Source of the DNA: Aminobacter ciceronei
GTDB taxonomy: Bacteria > Pseudomonadota > Alphaproteobacteria > Rhizobiales > Rhizobiaceae
Direction of reading: 5' to 3'
Assembly: GCF_014138625.1 (NCBI RefSeq)
Contig: NZ_JACJHY010000045.1
Location: 1-38,628 of the forward strand
Length of the DNA: 38,628 nt
The translations under genes and the position numbers were made by a program. The notes under the pieces are model-generated. The model did no database searches. It was not told where the DNA came from and was given only the letters and a program-made list of their open reading frames with translations. Positions 8,252-17,927 of this stretch are shown here, piece after piece. Position 1 is the stretch's first letter; each line of letters opens with the position of its first letter.

Positions 8252-9235
8252 GTGGCAATTTCTCAAGCAACATCCGAGGCTTCTTTGCGCGGTGCACGCA
8301 TGCTGCGCACAGCGCTCGGGCCGGCTATTGCCGCTTTCCTGGCAGACCCGTCCATCGTCGAGGTGATGCTCAACCCCGACGGGCGGCTCTGGATCGACCG
8401 CCTCACCAGTGGGCTTGAAAATACGGGCCGCACGCTGTCAGCCAGCGATGGCGAGCGCATCATTCGCCTCGTCGCCCATCATGTCGACGCCGAAGTCCAT
8501 CCCGGTAATCCGCGCGTATCAGCCGAGCTTCCCGAAACGGGAGAGCGGTTCGAAGGACTTCTGCCTCCTGTGGTGGCGGCACCCGCCTTCGCGATACGCA
8601 AGCCCGCAGTCGCCGTCTTCACGCTCGACGACTATGTGTCGGCCGGCATCATGGTCGCCGCACAGGCCGAAGTACTGCGCAACGCCGTTGCCTCCCGCGC
8701 CAACATCCTCGTTGCCGGTGGCACGTCAACCGGTAAGACCACGCTTACCAATGCGCTGCTCGCCGAAGTCGCCAAGACCTCCGATCGCGTCGTCCTGATC
8801 GAAGATACACGCGAGCTGCAATGCGCCGCGCCCAACCTCGTCGCGCTGCGCACCAGGGACGGGATCGTCTCGCTGTCCGATCTCGTGCGCTCGTCGCTAC
8901 GGCTGCGTCCCGACCGCATTCCCATAGGGGAAGTGCGGGGCTCGGAAGCGCTAGACCTCCTCAAAGCCTGGGGCACCGGCCATCCCGGAGGCATCGGCAC
9001 CATCCATGCCGGCACCGGCATAGGTGCGCTGCTCCGCCTCGAGCAGCTTATCCAGGAAGCCGTCGTCACCGTCCCGCGCGCTTTGATCGCAGAGACTATC
9101 GATCTCGTCGCCGTGCTCTGCGGCCGTGGCGCGCAACGCCGCCTTGCCGAACTCGCTCGCGTCGAGGGCCTCGGCCCCGACGGAGACTACCGCATCACCG
9201 CCATAACAATCAGCAACGAAGGAACCTCCATATGA
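8252..9235 (+). CDS. trbB: TrbB, VirB11-like secretion ATPase
   Basis: A 327-residue hexameric ATPase of the VirB11/TrbB family, which powers assembly of the conjugative pilus from the cytoplasmic side. Walker A is [10 protein letters not shown] (residues 156-165). The Asp box [10 protein letters not shown] and the His box [15 protein letters not shown] follow. It starts at a GTG ([10 protein letters not shown]) after a GGGGACG stretch; the length is normal. The stop overlaps the trbC ATG by 4 bp. Confidence 0.95.
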   Translation: MAISQATSEASLRGARMLRTALGPAIAAFLADPSIVEVMLNPDGRLWIDRLTSGLENTGRTLSASDGERIIRLVAHHVDAEVHPGNPRVSAELPETGERFEGLLPPVVAAPAFAIRKPAVAVFTLDDYVSAGIMVAAQAEVLRNAVASRANILVAGGTSTGKTTLTNALLAEVAKTSDRVVLIEDTRELQCAAPNLVALRTRDGIVSLSDLVRSSLRLRPDRIPIGEVRGSEALDLLKAWGTGHPGGIGTIHAGTGIGALLRLEQLIQEAVVTVPRALIAETIDLVAVLCGRGAQRRLAELARVEGLGPDGDYRITAITISNEGTSI

Positions 9236-9564
9236 CCCCGCCTATCTCCCGCGCGGCACGCCTTATCCCGGCTTTCTGCTCGGTCACCCTCATGTCGCTC
9301 ACGCTGGCGCCGGCCGCGCACGCCTCTGGTTCGTCCATGCCCTGGGAACAGCCCCTGCAGCAGATCCTGCAATCGGTCGAAGGTCCGGTCGCCAAGATTG
9401 TCGCGGTGATCATCATCATTGTGACCGGCCTGACACTGGCCTTCGGCGACACCTCGGGCGGCTTCCGCCGGCTGATCCAGGTCGTCTTCGGCCTGTCGAT
9501 CGCTTTCGCCGCGTCGAGCTTCTTCCTGTCCTTCTTCTCCTTCGGCGGCGGAGCGCTCGTCTGA
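9232..9564 (+). CDS. trbC: TrbC, pilin precursor
   Basis: A 110-residue VirB2/TrbC-type prepilin. A signal sequence of about 31 residues ends at AAHA. Two hydrophobic segments follow (KIVAVIIIIVTGLTLAF and the segment around VVFGLSIAFAASSFFL), separated by a short polar loop, as in cyclised or processed pilins. ATG 9232 overlaps the trbB stop. The next gene is 70 bp away, and the gap holds two stem-loops that may help raise pilin expression over the rest. Confidence 0.93.
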   Translation: MTPPISRAARLIPAFCSVTLMSLTLAPAAHASGSSMPWEQPLQQILQSVEGPVAKIVAVIIIIVTGLTLAFGDTSGGFRRLIQVVFGLSIAFAASSFFLSFFSFGGGALV

Positions 9565-9580
9565 TGGAGGATGACAACTG

Positions 9581-9615
9581 GCGCGCCACAGGCGCGCAAA
9601 AGGCCCCAGTGGGGC
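9581..9615 (+). other. Two stem-loops between trbC and trbD
   Basis: GCGCGCC-ACA-GGCGCGC (9581-9597) is a perfect 7-bp stem. Six bases later GCCCC-AGT-GGGGC (9603-9615) is a perfect 5-bp stem, followed by GTTTC. There is no long U-tract, so this is more likely an mRNA-processing or stability element, or a weak attenuator, than a full terminator. Confidence 0.6.
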
Positions 9616-9634
9616 GTTTCGAAGGAGGAATGCC

Positions 9635-9910
9635 ATGAGCCATAGCGAATGGCCGGAAGTCCCGGGATTCAGCGCGCCCGTCCATCGAGCGCTCACCGAG
9701 CACATCCTGCTCGGCGGCGCGCCGCGCTCGATCGCCATCCTGAACGGAACGCTTGCCGCAGCACTCGGCCTCGGCTTGCGGCTCTGGATCGTAGGAATCG
9801 TGCTCGGCCTCATCGGACACCTGGCCGCCGTCTGGGCCGCCAAACGCGATCCGATGTTCGTCGACGTGGTACGCAGGCATCTCCGCATCCCCAGCCATCT
9901 TAGAGCATGA
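9635..9910 (+). CDS. trbD: TrbD, VirB3-like inner-membrane protein
   Basis: A 91-residue TrbD/VirB3 protein. Residues 1-35 carry the family motif PVHRALTEHILLGGAPRSIA, then two membrane segments span about residues 37-70. The C-terminal tail WAAKRDPMFVDVVRRHL is typical. ATG 9635 has a GGAGGA upstream. TrbD partners TrbE, whose gene follows 10 bp later. Confidence 0.93.
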   Translation: MSHSEWPEVPGFSAPVHRALTEHILLGGAPRSIAILNGTLAAALGLGLRLWIVGIVLGLIGHLAAVWAAKRDPMFVDVVRRHLRIPSHLRA

Positions 9911-9920
9911 GGTGGACGCG

Positions 9921-12407
9921 ATGATGAACCTTGCCGAATATCGCAACCGCAGCGCCCGGCTTTCGGACTTCTTACCCTGGGCAGCGCTCGTACGCGAGGG
10001 CGTAGTCCTCAACAAAGACGGAAGCTTGCAGCGCACCGCTTGCTTTCGCGGTCCCGATCTCGACAGCGCAGTGGCTGCCGAACTGGTGGCGGTCGCCAGC
10101 CGCCTCAACAATGCCTTCCGCCGTCTCGGCTCCGGCTGGGCGATCTTCGTCGAAGCGCAACGCCACGCCGCCGGCTGCTATCCCCAGAGCATCTTCGCCG
10201 ACGCTGCATCCGCCCTCGTTGACGCCGAACGCAAGGCCGATTTCGAAGAAGCCGGCGCGCACTACGAGTCGAGCTACTTCCTGACCTTCGCATACCTGCC
10301 TCCCGCAGAAGACGCCGCACGCGCGGAAAGCTGGCTCTATGAAGGCAAGTCCGAGAACGGCGTCGATACAGGCGAGATCGTCACCGGCTTCATCGACCGT
10401 ACCGATCGCATCCTCCAACTAGTCGATGGCTTCATGCCCGATTGCGGCTGGCTCACCGACCCGGAGACGCTGACCTATCTGCACGCCTGTGTCTCGACCA
10501 AGGGGCATCGCGTTCGCGTCCCCGAGACGCCAATGCATCTCGACGCGCTGCTCGCCGACCAGTCGCTGACCGGCGGGCTCGAGCCGCGCCTTGGCGATCA
10601 GCATCTACGCATTCTCACCGTCGTCGGCTTTCCGACAGCAACCACGCCAGGAATTCTGGACGAGCTCAACCGCCTCGCCTTCCCCTATCGCTGGTCGACC
10701 CGCGCCATCCTGCTCGACAAGACCGACGCCACCCGGCTGCTCACAAAGATCCGCCGCCAATGGTTCGCCAAACGCAAATCGATCGCCGCGATCCTGAAGG
10801 AGGTAATGACCAACGAGGCGTCAGCGCTTGTCGACACCGACGCGGCGAACAAGGCGGCGGATGCCGATCTCGCCCTTCAGGAGGTCGGCGCCGACTATGC
10901 TGGCCAGGCTTACGTCACCGCGACGCTCACCGTCTGGGATGCCGATCCACGCATCGCCGATGAGAAATTGCGGTTGGCCGAGAAGGTCATACAGGGCCGA
11001 GACTTCACCTCGATGGTCGAAACCATCAACGCCGTGGACGCCTGGCTCGGCTCCCTGCCCGGGCATGTCTATGCCAATGTCCGGCAGCCGCTGATCTCCA
11101 CCATCAATCTCGCCCACATGATCCCGCTTTCGGCGGTGTGGGCGGGGCCAGAGCGGGACGAGCACTTCGCAGAACCCCCTTTGCTGTTTGGCAAGACCGA
11201 AGGCTCCACCCCGTTCCGGCTTGCACTTCACGTCGGCGATGTCGGCCACACGCTGATCGTCGGCCCGACCGGCGCGGGCAAATCCGTGCTGCTCGCGCTG
11301 ATGGCGCTGCAGTTCCGCCGCTATCGCCACTCCCAGGTCTTCGCCTTCGACTTCGGCGGCTCGATCCGAGCCGCCACCCTCGCCATGGGGGGCGACTGGC
11401 ACGATCTCGGCGGCGGCCTGAGCAGCGACGTACATCAGCCCGTCCAGCTCCAGCCACTCGCCCGCATCCATCATGTACCAGAACGCGCCTGGGCCGCTGA
11501 CTGGATCGTCTCGATCCTGACCCGCGAGAACGTGCAGATCACACCCGAGGTGAAAGAACATATTTGGTCGGCGCTAACCTCGCTCGGCAGCGCGCCGGTC
11601 CCCGAACGCACCATCACCGGCCTCACAGTCCTACTCCAATCGAATGATCTGAAGCAGGCTCTGCGCCCCTATTGCGTCGGTGGTCCCTATGGGCGGCTTG
11701 TCGACGCCGAATCCGAGCGCCTCGGCTTCGCATCGGTGCAAGCCTTCGAGACGGAAGGTCTGGTCGGTACGGGCGCCGCACCCGCCGTCCTCTCCTACCT
11801 CTTCCACCGCATCGAGGATCGCCTCGATGGCTCGCCCACGCTAATCATCATCGACGAGGGCTGGCTTGCGCTCGACGATGACGGGTTCTCCGGCCAGATC
11901 CGCGAATGGCTGAAGACGCTGCGCAAGAAGAACGCCAGCGTCATCTTCGCCACGCAATCGCTCTCCGACATCGACGGCTCGGCGATCGCGCCAGCGATCA
12001 TCGAGAGCTGCCAGACGCGCCTCTTGCTGCCAAACGAACGCGCGATCGAACCGCAGATCACTGCGATCTATCGCCGCTTTGGTCTCAATGACCGCCAGAT
12101 CGATATCCTCGCCCGCGCCACGCCGAAGCGCGACTACTACTGCCAGTCGCGCCGGGGCAATCGCCTGTTCGAACTCGGGCTCTCCGACGTTGCCCTCGCG
12201 CTCTGCGCCGCGTCGTCCAAGCAGGATCAGGCGCTGATCGGCCAGGTCCACGATCGCGCAGGCGCGGACGGCTTCCTCGCCGAATGGCTGCGAGCCCACG
12301 ACCTACATTGGGCGGCCGATCTCATCCCGAACCTAACCAATGTCGCGCCGACCGACACCCATGCGCCCGGCATCCCAGCCCCCACCGAACAGGAGACATG
12401 TTTATGA
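9921..12407 (+). CDS. trbE: TrbE, VirB4-like secretion ATPase
   Basis: An 828-residue ATPase of the VirB4/TrbE family, the largest energy-providing protein of the pilus-assembly system. Walker A is GPTGAGKSVLLAL near residue 450 and Walker B is LIIIDEGWLALDD near residue 640. The in-frame GTG at 9912 is rejected in favour of ATG 9921 (MMNLAEYRNRSARLSDFLPW), the usual family start. The length is normal. The stop overlaps the trbJ start (ATGA). Confidence 0.95.
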   Translation: MMNLAEYRNRSARLSDFLPWAALVREGVVLNKDGSLQRTACFRGPDLDSAVAAELVAVASRLNNAFRRLGSGWAIFVEAQRHAAGCYPQSIFADAASALVDAERKADFEEAGAHYESSYFLTFAYLPPAEDAARAESWLYEGKSENGVDTGEIVTGFIDRTDRILQLVDGFMPDCGWLTDPETLTYLHACVSTKGHRVRVPETPMHLDALLADQSLTGGLEPRLGDQHLRILTVVGFPTATTPGILDELNRLAFPYRWSTRAILLDKTDATRLLTKIRRQWFAKRKSIAAILKEVMTNEASALVDTDAANKAADADLALQEVGADYAGQAYVTATLTVWDADPRIADEKLRLAEKVIQGRDFTSMVETINAVDAWLGSLPGHVYANVRQPLISTINLAHMIPLSAVWAGPERDEHFAEPPLLFGKTEGSTPFRLALHVGDVGHTLIVGPTGAGKSVLLALMALQFRRYRHSQVFAFDFGGSIRAATLAMGGDWHDLGGGLSSDVHQPVQLQPLARIHHVPERAWAADWIVSILTRENVQITPEVKEHIWSALTSLGSAPVPERTITGLTVLLQSNDLKQALRPYCVGGPYGRLVDAESERLGFASVQAFETEGLVGTGAAPAVLSYLFHRIEDRLDGSPTLIIIDEGWLALDDDGFSGQIREWLKTLRKKNASVIFATQSLSDIDGSAIAPAIIESCQTRLLLPNERAIEPQITAIYRRFGLNDRQIDILARATPKRDYYCQSRRGNRLFELGLSDVALALCAASSKQDQALIGQVHDRAGADGFLAEWLRAHDLHWAADLIPNLTNVAPTDTHAPGIPAPTEQETCL

Positions 12408-13165
12408 CCATTCGTCATCGCCCCCGCCTGCGCGCCGTCCTTATGGCTGCCACCGTGCTGGTCGCCCCGATCGTTGCCACGCCGATCCTGGTCACACCCG
12501 CCCAGGCGCTCATCGTGTTCGATCCGTCGAACTACACGCAGAATGTGCTGACCGCCGCACGTTCCCTCGAGCATATCACCAACCAGATCACCTCGCTTCA
12601 GAACGAAGCACAGATGCTGATCAACCAAGCGCGCAACCTCGCCAATCTGCCGTTCTCCGCGCTCCAGCAGATCCAGCAGTCGGTCCAGAAGACACAACAG
12701 CTTCTGAGCCAGGCCCAAAACATCGCCTTCGACGTCCAGCAGATCGATCAGGCGTTTCAGCAGACCTACAAGAACGTTTCGCTGTCGACCTCCGATCAGC
12801 AACTCGTCACTGATGCCCGCTCGCGCTGGCAGAATACTGTCGGCGGTCTGCAGGACGCCATGCGCGTACAGGCTGGCGTCGTCGGCAATATCGAGACCAA
12901 CCGTGCGCAAATGTCGGAGCTCATTGGCCATAGCCAGAACGCTGCCGGCGCGCTGCAGGCGACACAGGCCGGCAATCAGCTGCTCGCCCTCCAGGCCCAG
13001 CAGCTCGCGGACCTCACCGCCGTCGTCGCCGCCACAGGCCGCGCGCAAGCACTGACCGAGGCCGAACGCGCTGCCGCCGCCGAACAGGGCCGGGAACAGC
13101 GTCGCCGCTTCCTGACGCCGGGCTCTGGCTATCAGGCCGGCGACGCCAAGATGTTCAATCGCTGA
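12404..13165 (+). CDS. trbJ: TrbJ, VirB5-like periplasmic protein
   Basis: A 253-residue exported protein. The signal sequence ends at about TPAQA, then the mature protein begins IVFDPSNYTQN, as in other TrbJ proteins. The rest is almost all helical and Gln-rich (repeated QIQQSVQKTQQLLSQAQ), consistent with the coiled-coil VirB5 fold located at the pilus tip. Of two in-frame ATGs, 12404 is chosen because AGGAG lies 8 bp upstream and it overlaps the trbE stop. Confidence 0.93.
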   Translation: MTIRHRPRLRAVLMAATVLVAPIVATPILVTPAQALIVFDPSNYTQNVLTAARSLEHITNQITSLQNEAQMLINQARNLANLPFSALQQIQQSVQKTQQLLSQAQNIAFDVQQIDQAFQQTYKNVSLSTSDQQLVTDARSRWQNTVGGLQDAMRVQAGVVGNIETNRAQMSELIGHSQNAAGALQATQAGNQLLALQAQQLADLTAVVAATGRAQALTEAERAAAAEQGREQRRRFLTPGSGYQAGDAKMFNR

Positions 13166-13176
13166 GGGCCGTGACC

Positions 13177-13497
13177 ATGGACGGCAAGACCCTCGCGCGC
13201 ATCGCAGCCATCATCTTCGTCGCGGTCGCCATCACGGCGACCGCGCTCGAGATGAGCCGGAAAGAAGAGCTGGTGGCGGTGATCCCGCCGGCGTTTGCGC
13301 CATCTGCGCCCAACCCGCTGCGCGAGGACCTTCGGCGATGCCAGGGTTTCGGCGAAGCGGCGCTGCGCGACCGCAATTGTCTGCGCCTGTGGGCCGAGCA
13401 GCGAGACCGCTTCCTCGGTTTCAAGACGCCGCCGGCGACCCCATCACCAGAGCCCTTCACCCAGTCTCCGGCCGCGACAGCGACGGAGGCGCAATAG
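13177..13497 (+). CDS. trbK: TrbK-like entry-exclusion candidate
   Basis: A 106-residue protein with an N-terminal membrane anchor (ARIAAIIFVAVAITATAL) and a short periplasmic domain with two cysteines in CQGF and RDRNCLRLW, ending in a Pro/Thr/Ala-rich tail. The position between trbJ and trbL and the CxGF...NCxxLWAEQ pattern match the TrbK-alt family. Such proteins are thought to block redundant transfer into cells already carrying the element. ATG 13177 is preferred to GTG 13171 because GAGGG is correctly spaced. Confidence 0.75.
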   Translation: MDGKTLARIAAIIFVAVAITATALEMSRKEELVAVIPPAFAPSAPNPLREDLRRCQGFGEAALRDRNCLRLWAEQRDRFLGFKTPPATPSPEPFTQSPAATATEAQ

Positions 13498-13499
13498 GC

Positions 13500-14876
13500 A
13501 TGGGCAGCACCGGTGTCATCGACCAATTCCTCGGCACCTTTACACGCTACATCGATTCCGGCTTCGGGCTTCTCGGCGGCGAAGTCGCCTTCATCGCCAC
13601 CACGCTGATCGTCATCGATGTGACCCTCGCCGCCCTCTTCTGGAGCTGGGGCGCTGATGACGACATCCTCGCTCGGCTGGTGAAGAAGACGCTGTTCGTC
13701 GGCGTCTTCGCCTATCTGATCTCCAACTGGAACAACCTCGCCCGCATCGTCTTCGAGAGTTTCTCCGGGCTCGGCCTGAAAGCGAGCGGGACCGGCTTTT
13801 CCGTGCAGGACCTCCTGCGTCCGGGCAAGGTTGCACAGACCGGCCTCGACGCCGGCCGCCCGCTGCTTGAATCCATCTCCGGCCTTATGGGCTGGATCTC
13901 GTTCTTCGAGAACTTCATCCAGATTGCCTGCTTGCTCTTCGCATGGGCGCTCGTCCTGCTCGCCTTCTTCATTCTGGCCGTGCAGCTTTTCGTCACTTTG
14001 ATTGAATTCAAGCTGACTACGCTCGCCGGCTTCGTGCTGATCCCCTTTGGCCTCTTCGGCAAATCCGCCTTCATGGCCGAGCGCGTACTGGGTAACGTCG
14101 TCTCCTCCGGCATCAAGGTGCTGGTGCTTGCCGTGATTATCGGCATCGGCTCGACCCTCTTTAGCCAGTTCACGGCCGGCTTCGGCGGCCAGAACCCGAC
14201 CATCGACCAGGCCATGGCGATCGTGCTCGCCGCGCTCTCGCTTCTAGGCCTCGGCATTTTCGGACCCGGCATCGCCAACGGGCTCGTCTCGGGCGGTCCC
14301 CAGCTTGGCGCGGGAGCAGCAGTCGGCACTGGCCTTGCCGCTGGCGGCGCGATGCTCGCCGCCAGTGGTGCTGCCGGCCTTGCAGCGCGCGGCGGTGCGG
14401 CCGCGCTCTCGGGAACCGCTGCCGCCGCGCGCGGCAGCGCATCGCTCGCAGGTGGAGCTTCGGCCGCCTACAGCCTCGGCTCCGCCGGCCAGTCCGGCGC
14501 GGCAGCCGTTGCCTCTGGTCTCGAGGGCGTCGCCCGGGCCGGCGGTTCCGCTGCCGTCTCGCCGCTAAAGCGAGCGATCGCACACACCGGCGAATCCATG
14601 AAATCCAGCACTGCCTCTGGCACGAAGTCCGCCTTCGAAGTCACCGGCGGCTCCTCGACCATGGGGACTGTCGGCGATGGAGCAAAGGCGGCCAACAATG
14701 CCGCCTCGTCCAGCGCGGACGCGTCGGGGCACACCGCCGGCGGCCCACCCGATTGGGCCAGGCACATGCAGCGCTCCCAGCGCGTCTCCCACGGGGTCCA
14801 GACCGCCGCTCATGCCGTTCGCGCCGGCGACAGCCATGGCGGCGGCTCCTCCATCAATCTCTCTGAGGGGAACTAA
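13500..14876 (+). CDS. trbL: TrbL, VirB6-like polytopic membrane protein
   Basis: A 458-residue inner-membrane channel component. The N-terminal 290 residues hold at least six hydrophobic segments; the block around residues 140-215 is the most conserved VirB6-like part. From about residue 270 the protein becomes a Gly/Ala/Ser-rich low-complexity tail, which is usual for TrbL. The frame is open further upstream, but ATG 13500 (MGSTGVIDQFLG) follows the trbK stop by 2 bp and matches the family start. Confidence 0.93.
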   Translation: MGSTGVIDQFLGTFTRYIDSGFGLLGGEVAFIATTLIVIDVTLAALFWSWGADDDILARLVKKTLFVGVFAYLISNWNNLARIVFESFSGLGLKASGTGFSVQDLLRPGKVAQTGLDAGRPLLESISGLMGWISFFENFIQIACLLFAWALVLLAFFILAVQLFVTLIEFKLTTLAGFVLIPFGLFGKSAFMAERVLGNVVSSGIKVLVLAVIIGIGSTLFSQFTAGFGGQNPTIDQAMAIVLAALSLLGLGIFGPGIANGLVSGGPQLGAGAAVGTGLAAGGAMLAASGAAGLAARGGAAALSGTAAAARGSASLAGGASAAYSLGSAGQSGAAAVASGLEGVARAGGSAAVSPLKRAIAHTGESMKSSTASGTKSAFEVTGGSSTMGTVGDGAKAANNAASSSADASGHTAGGPPDWARHMQRSQRVSHGVQTAAHAVRAGDSHGGGSSINLSEGN

Positions 14877-14879
14877 CCG

Positions 14880-15569
14880 ATGAACATCTTCCGACGACCA
14901 ACCACGCATTACGGCAAGACGGCCGAGCCAGAGACGCCATATCAACGCGCCGGACAGGCCTGGGACGAGCGCATCGGCTCAGCCCGCCTACAGGCGAAGA
15001 ACTGGCGCTATATGGCCTTCGGCTGCCTGATCCTCTCAGGGGGCTTCGCCTCCGCCCTCGTCTGGCAATCGGCCCGCGGCACGATCGTTCCCTGGGTAGT
15101 GCAGGTCGATCGTCTCGGTCAGACCCAGGCCATCGCGCCTGCGGTCGCCGACTATCAGCCCACCGATCCGCAGGTCGCCTGGCATCTCGCCCGCTTCGTC
15201 GAGCAGGTCCGTTCGATCCCTGCCGACGCGATCATCGTGCGGCAGAACTGGCTACGCGCATACGAGTTCACGACCTCGGTCGGCGCCATGGCGCTCAACG
15301 ACTACGCCCGCGCCAACGATCCTTTCACCAAGGTCGGCAAGCAGCAGATCGCTATCGACGTCTCCTCGGTGATCCGCGCCTCACCCCACAGCTTCCGCGT
15401 CGCCTGGACGGAGCGGCGCTATCAGGACGGCTCACTCGCCGAGACATCCCGCTGGACCGCTATCCTCACCGTCGTCGTGCAAGCCCCGCACGACGCCGAA
15501 AAGCTCCAGGCCAACCCGCTCGGAATCTACATCAACGCCATCAACTGGTCGAAGGAGCTTGCACAATGA
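14880..15569 (+). CDS. trbF: TrbF, VirB8-like assembly factor
   Basis: A 229-residue bitopic protein. A cytoplasmic N-terminus (about 45 residues, with YQRAGQAWDERIGSARLQAK, a TrbF signature) precedes one membrane segment at about 48-66 and a periplasmic VirB8/NTF2-like domain. It nucleates the secretion-channel core. It starts 3 bp after trbL and overlaps trbG by 4 bp. The length is normal. Confidence 0.95.
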   Translation: MNIFRRPTTHYGKTAEPETPYQRAGQAWDERIGSARLQAKNWRYMAFGCLILSGGFASALVWQSARGTIVPWVVQVDRLGQTQAIAPAVADYQPTDPQVAWHLARFVEQVRSIPADAIIVRQNWLRAYEFTTSVGAMALNDYARANDPFTKVGKQQIAIDVSSVIRASPHSFRVAWTERRYQDGSLAETSRWTAILTVVVQAPHDAEKLQANPLGIYINAINWSKELAQ

Positions 15570-16612
15570 CGACCGCCTTCCGCAAAGCCGGCAGGCCGGC
15601 TTTCATCTGCGCAAAAACGGGTTTCCGTAAAATCTCTTTGCCGTTTCTCCTGTTCGCCGCTTCGGCGCTCGCAGGATGCGCAACCACCAACCCGCCGCCG
15701 GAAATCGAGTACGACAATGCCGCGCCAACCGTGCAGACCTTCGATCCGCCAGCGCCTGTTCGGGTGGTTGAGTTACCGAAGCCCCTGCCGCTTCCCGGTC
15801 AGATGAAGCCGCTCGAAACCTCGCGACAAGGAGCCGAACCAATCGATCCCGCAGCCCGCGTGAACCATGCCAATGCCGCAGCCCGCGTGCAGCCGGTGCG
15901 CAACGGCTTCATCAACTCGATGCAGGTTTATCCGTTCACGCAAGGCGCGCTCTATCAGGTCTATACCGCCGTCGGACAGATCACCGACATCGCGCTGCAA
16001 CCCGGCGAGCAGCTCGTCGGCTCAGGTCCCGTTGCCGCCGGCGACACCGTGCGCTGGATCATCGGCGATACGGAAAGCGGCGCCGGCGCCACCAGGCAGA
16101 TCCACATCCTGGTGAAGCCGACGCGGCCGGAATTGACGACCAATCTCGTCATCAACACCAACATCCGCACCTACCACATGGAGTTGCGCTCGACCGAGCG
16201 CACCTACATGGCCTCGGTCTCGTGGCAATATCCGCAGGACCAGCTCATCGCGCTGCGCCGCCAGAACGCGCAGGCCGAAGCCGTTCAGCCCGCCTCGACG
16301 GGTGTCGATCTCGCCAACGTCAATTTCCGCTATCACGTAGTTGGCGATCGCGCGCCGTGGCGGCCGCTGCGCGCCTTCGACGACGGCCGTCAGGTCTTTA
16401 TCGAATTCCCGCGTGGCATCGGCCAGGGCGAGATGCCACCGCTCTTCGTTGTCGGTCCTGAAGGCAAGACCTCCGAGCTCGTCAACTATCGCGTGCGCGG
16501 CCACCACATGATCGTCGACCGCCTCTTCGCTGCGGCCGAAATGCGTTTTGGCTCTGGCGACCGCCAGAAGCGCGTCCGCATCGTGCGCACCGACGGAAGG
16601 CCGGCGTCATGA
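15566..16612 (+). CDS. trbG: TrbG, VirB9-like outer-membrane core lipoprotein
   Basis: A 348-residue protein with a lipobox (ALAGC, Cys at about 38) behind a somewhat long N-terminus. The VirB9/CagX domain follows from about residue 110. It forms the outer-membrane ring with TrbI. ATG 15566 overlaps the trbF stop (ATGA), and the stop overlaps trbI the same way. The first 20 residues before the hydrophobic core are longer than usual, but no better start is visible. Confidence 0.95.
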   Translation: MTTAFRKAGRPAFICAKTGFRKISLPFLLFAASALAGCATTNPPPEIEYDNAAPTVQTFDPPAPVRVVELPKPLPLPGQMKPLETSRQGAEPIDPAARVNHANAAARVQPVRNGFINSMQVYPFTQGALYQVYTAVGQITDIALQPGEQLVGSGPVAAGDTVRWIIGDTESGAGATRQIHILVKPTRPELTTNLVINTNIRTYHMELRSTERTYMASVSWQYPQDQLIALRRQNAQAEAVQPASTGVDLANVNFRYHVVGDRAPWRPLRAFDDGRQVFIEFPRGIGQGEMPPLFVVGPEGKTSELVNYRVRGHHMIVDRLFAAAEMRFGSGDRQKRVRIVRTDGRPAS

Positions 16613-17823
16613 GCGAGATCGACCCCGGAAAGGAAAAGGAAGCGCCGTACTGGGAAGGCGCTTTGCCGCTCACCGGCGAACCCGCGATGCGGCTTCGCCC
16701 AGAGCCCCCGCGTGTGACGCGGCTGTCGCGTAAGGTGCTAGCTGGTTTCGGTCTCGTCGCCGGCGTCGGCCTGGGCGCTGCTCTGATCTACGCGCTCCAG
16801 ACCCGCAACGCCGGAAAGCCGGAAGAACTGATCTCTACGGATAGCCGCGCCGTCGCCGATGGTCTGGCGGGCCTGCCGCGCGACTACACCGGCCCAATTC
16901 TCGGCCCGCCCCTTCCCGGCGATCTCGGCCGCCCGATCCTCAATGCGCAGAACGCGGTGCCGCCGGCGATCGGCACGCCCGATCCGGGCCTGAGTGCCGA
17001 GGAGCAGCACCGACAGCAGGAGCTGGAATCCGCGCGCACGGCAAAGCTGTTCGCCCCCACCGAAACGCGCCCCGCGACATCCGGCACGCCTGCCACCACG
17101 CAGACGAGCCCGGCCGTTCCGCCGATGCCGGACCTCGCCACGCTCGGGCTCGGCCCCCAGCCGTCGACGCCAACCGCCGTCGAAAGGCAGAATGCGTTCC
17201 TCAATACCCCGCCTGATAAGCGCACCGTCTCGCCCGGTCGCGTTGCGCCACCAGCCTCGCCCTATGTGCTCCAGGCGGGGGCTGTGATCTCGGCTGCGCT
17301 CATCACCGGCATCCGCTCCGACCTGCCCGGTCAGATTACCGCCCAGGTTACCGAAAACATCTATGACAGCCCGACAGGACGTATTCTCCTCGTTCCCCAG
17401 GGCACGCGCGTCATCGGGCAGTACAACAATGATGTCGGTTTCGGGCAGCGACGCATCCTGCTCGTTTGGAACCGGCTGATCTTGCCGAGCGGGCGATCGA
17501 TTGTGCTCGAGCGCCAGCCAGGCGCCGATGCTGAAGGCTATGCCGGCCTGGAAGATGGTGTCGATTATCACTGGTGGGATCTGGCCAAGGCCGCCGGCCT
17601 CTCGACACTCCTCAGTGTCGGCGCCGAATTGGTGACCAATGACGAAGACCGGCTTATGCGGGCCATCCGCGATGGCGCCCAGGACACGATCAACGAAGCA
17701 GGCCAGCAGATCATCCGCCGCCAGCTCAACATCGCGCCGACGCTGACCATCCGTCCGGGCTTCCCGGTCCGCGTCATCGTAACGCGCGACCTCGTGCTCG
17801 AGCCCTATGGAGGAACGCAATGA
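16609..17823 (+). CDS. trbI: TrbI, VirB10-like channel scaffold
   Basis: A 404-residue VirB10/TrbI protein. A short cytoplasmic N-terminus precedes one membrane segment at about residues 43-63. A long Pro-rich periplasmic linker (to about 220) and the C-terminal VirB10 beta-barrel domain follow (YVLQAGAVISAALITGIRSD, then LLVPQGTRVIGQY). It spans both membranes and senses ATP use by TrbE and TrbB. It is the last complete gene of the operon; the next gene overlaps its stop but is truncated. Confidence 0.95.
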   Translation: MSEIDPGKEKEAPYWEGALPLTGEPAMRLRPEPPRVTRLSRKVLAGFGLVAGVGLGAALIYALQTRNAGKPEELISTDSRAVADGLAGLPRDYTGPILGPPLPGDLGRPILNAQNAVPPAIGTPDPGLSAEEQHRQQELESARTAKLFAPTETRPATSGTPATTQTSPAVPPMPDLATLGLGPQPSTPTAVERQNAFLNTPPDKRTVSPGRVAPPASPYVLQAGAVISAALITGIRSDLPGQITAQVTENIYDSPTGRILLVPQGTRVIGQYNNDVGFGQRRILLVWNRLILPSGRSIVLERQPGADAEGYAGLEDGVDYHWWDLAKAAGLSTLLSVGAELVTNDEDRLMRAIRDGAQDTINEAGQQIIRRQLNIAPTLTIRPGFPVRVIVTRDLVLEPYGGTQ

Positions 17824-17927
17824 CCAAACTAAAGCTCGGCCCGATCGTCGACGAAAAACCCGTGAAGGTTGCGGTGGAGCTACCGGCTTCGCTTCATCGC
17901 GAAGTTTTTGGACGACGGAGGCACTGA
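17820..17927 (+). pseudogene. DUF2274 gene, truncated after about 28 codons
   Basis: The ATG overlaps the trbI stop, as in intact operons of this type. The first 28 or so residues (MTKLKLGPIVDEKPVKVAVE, then LPASLHREV) match the N-terminus of DUF2274 proteins, which are usually about 75-80 residues. The sequence then switches to FGRRRH and stops. The breakpoint is near 17900-17910, directly before the ribosome site of the next gene, so a deletion or recombination joined two formerly separate regions. Confidence 0.75.
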
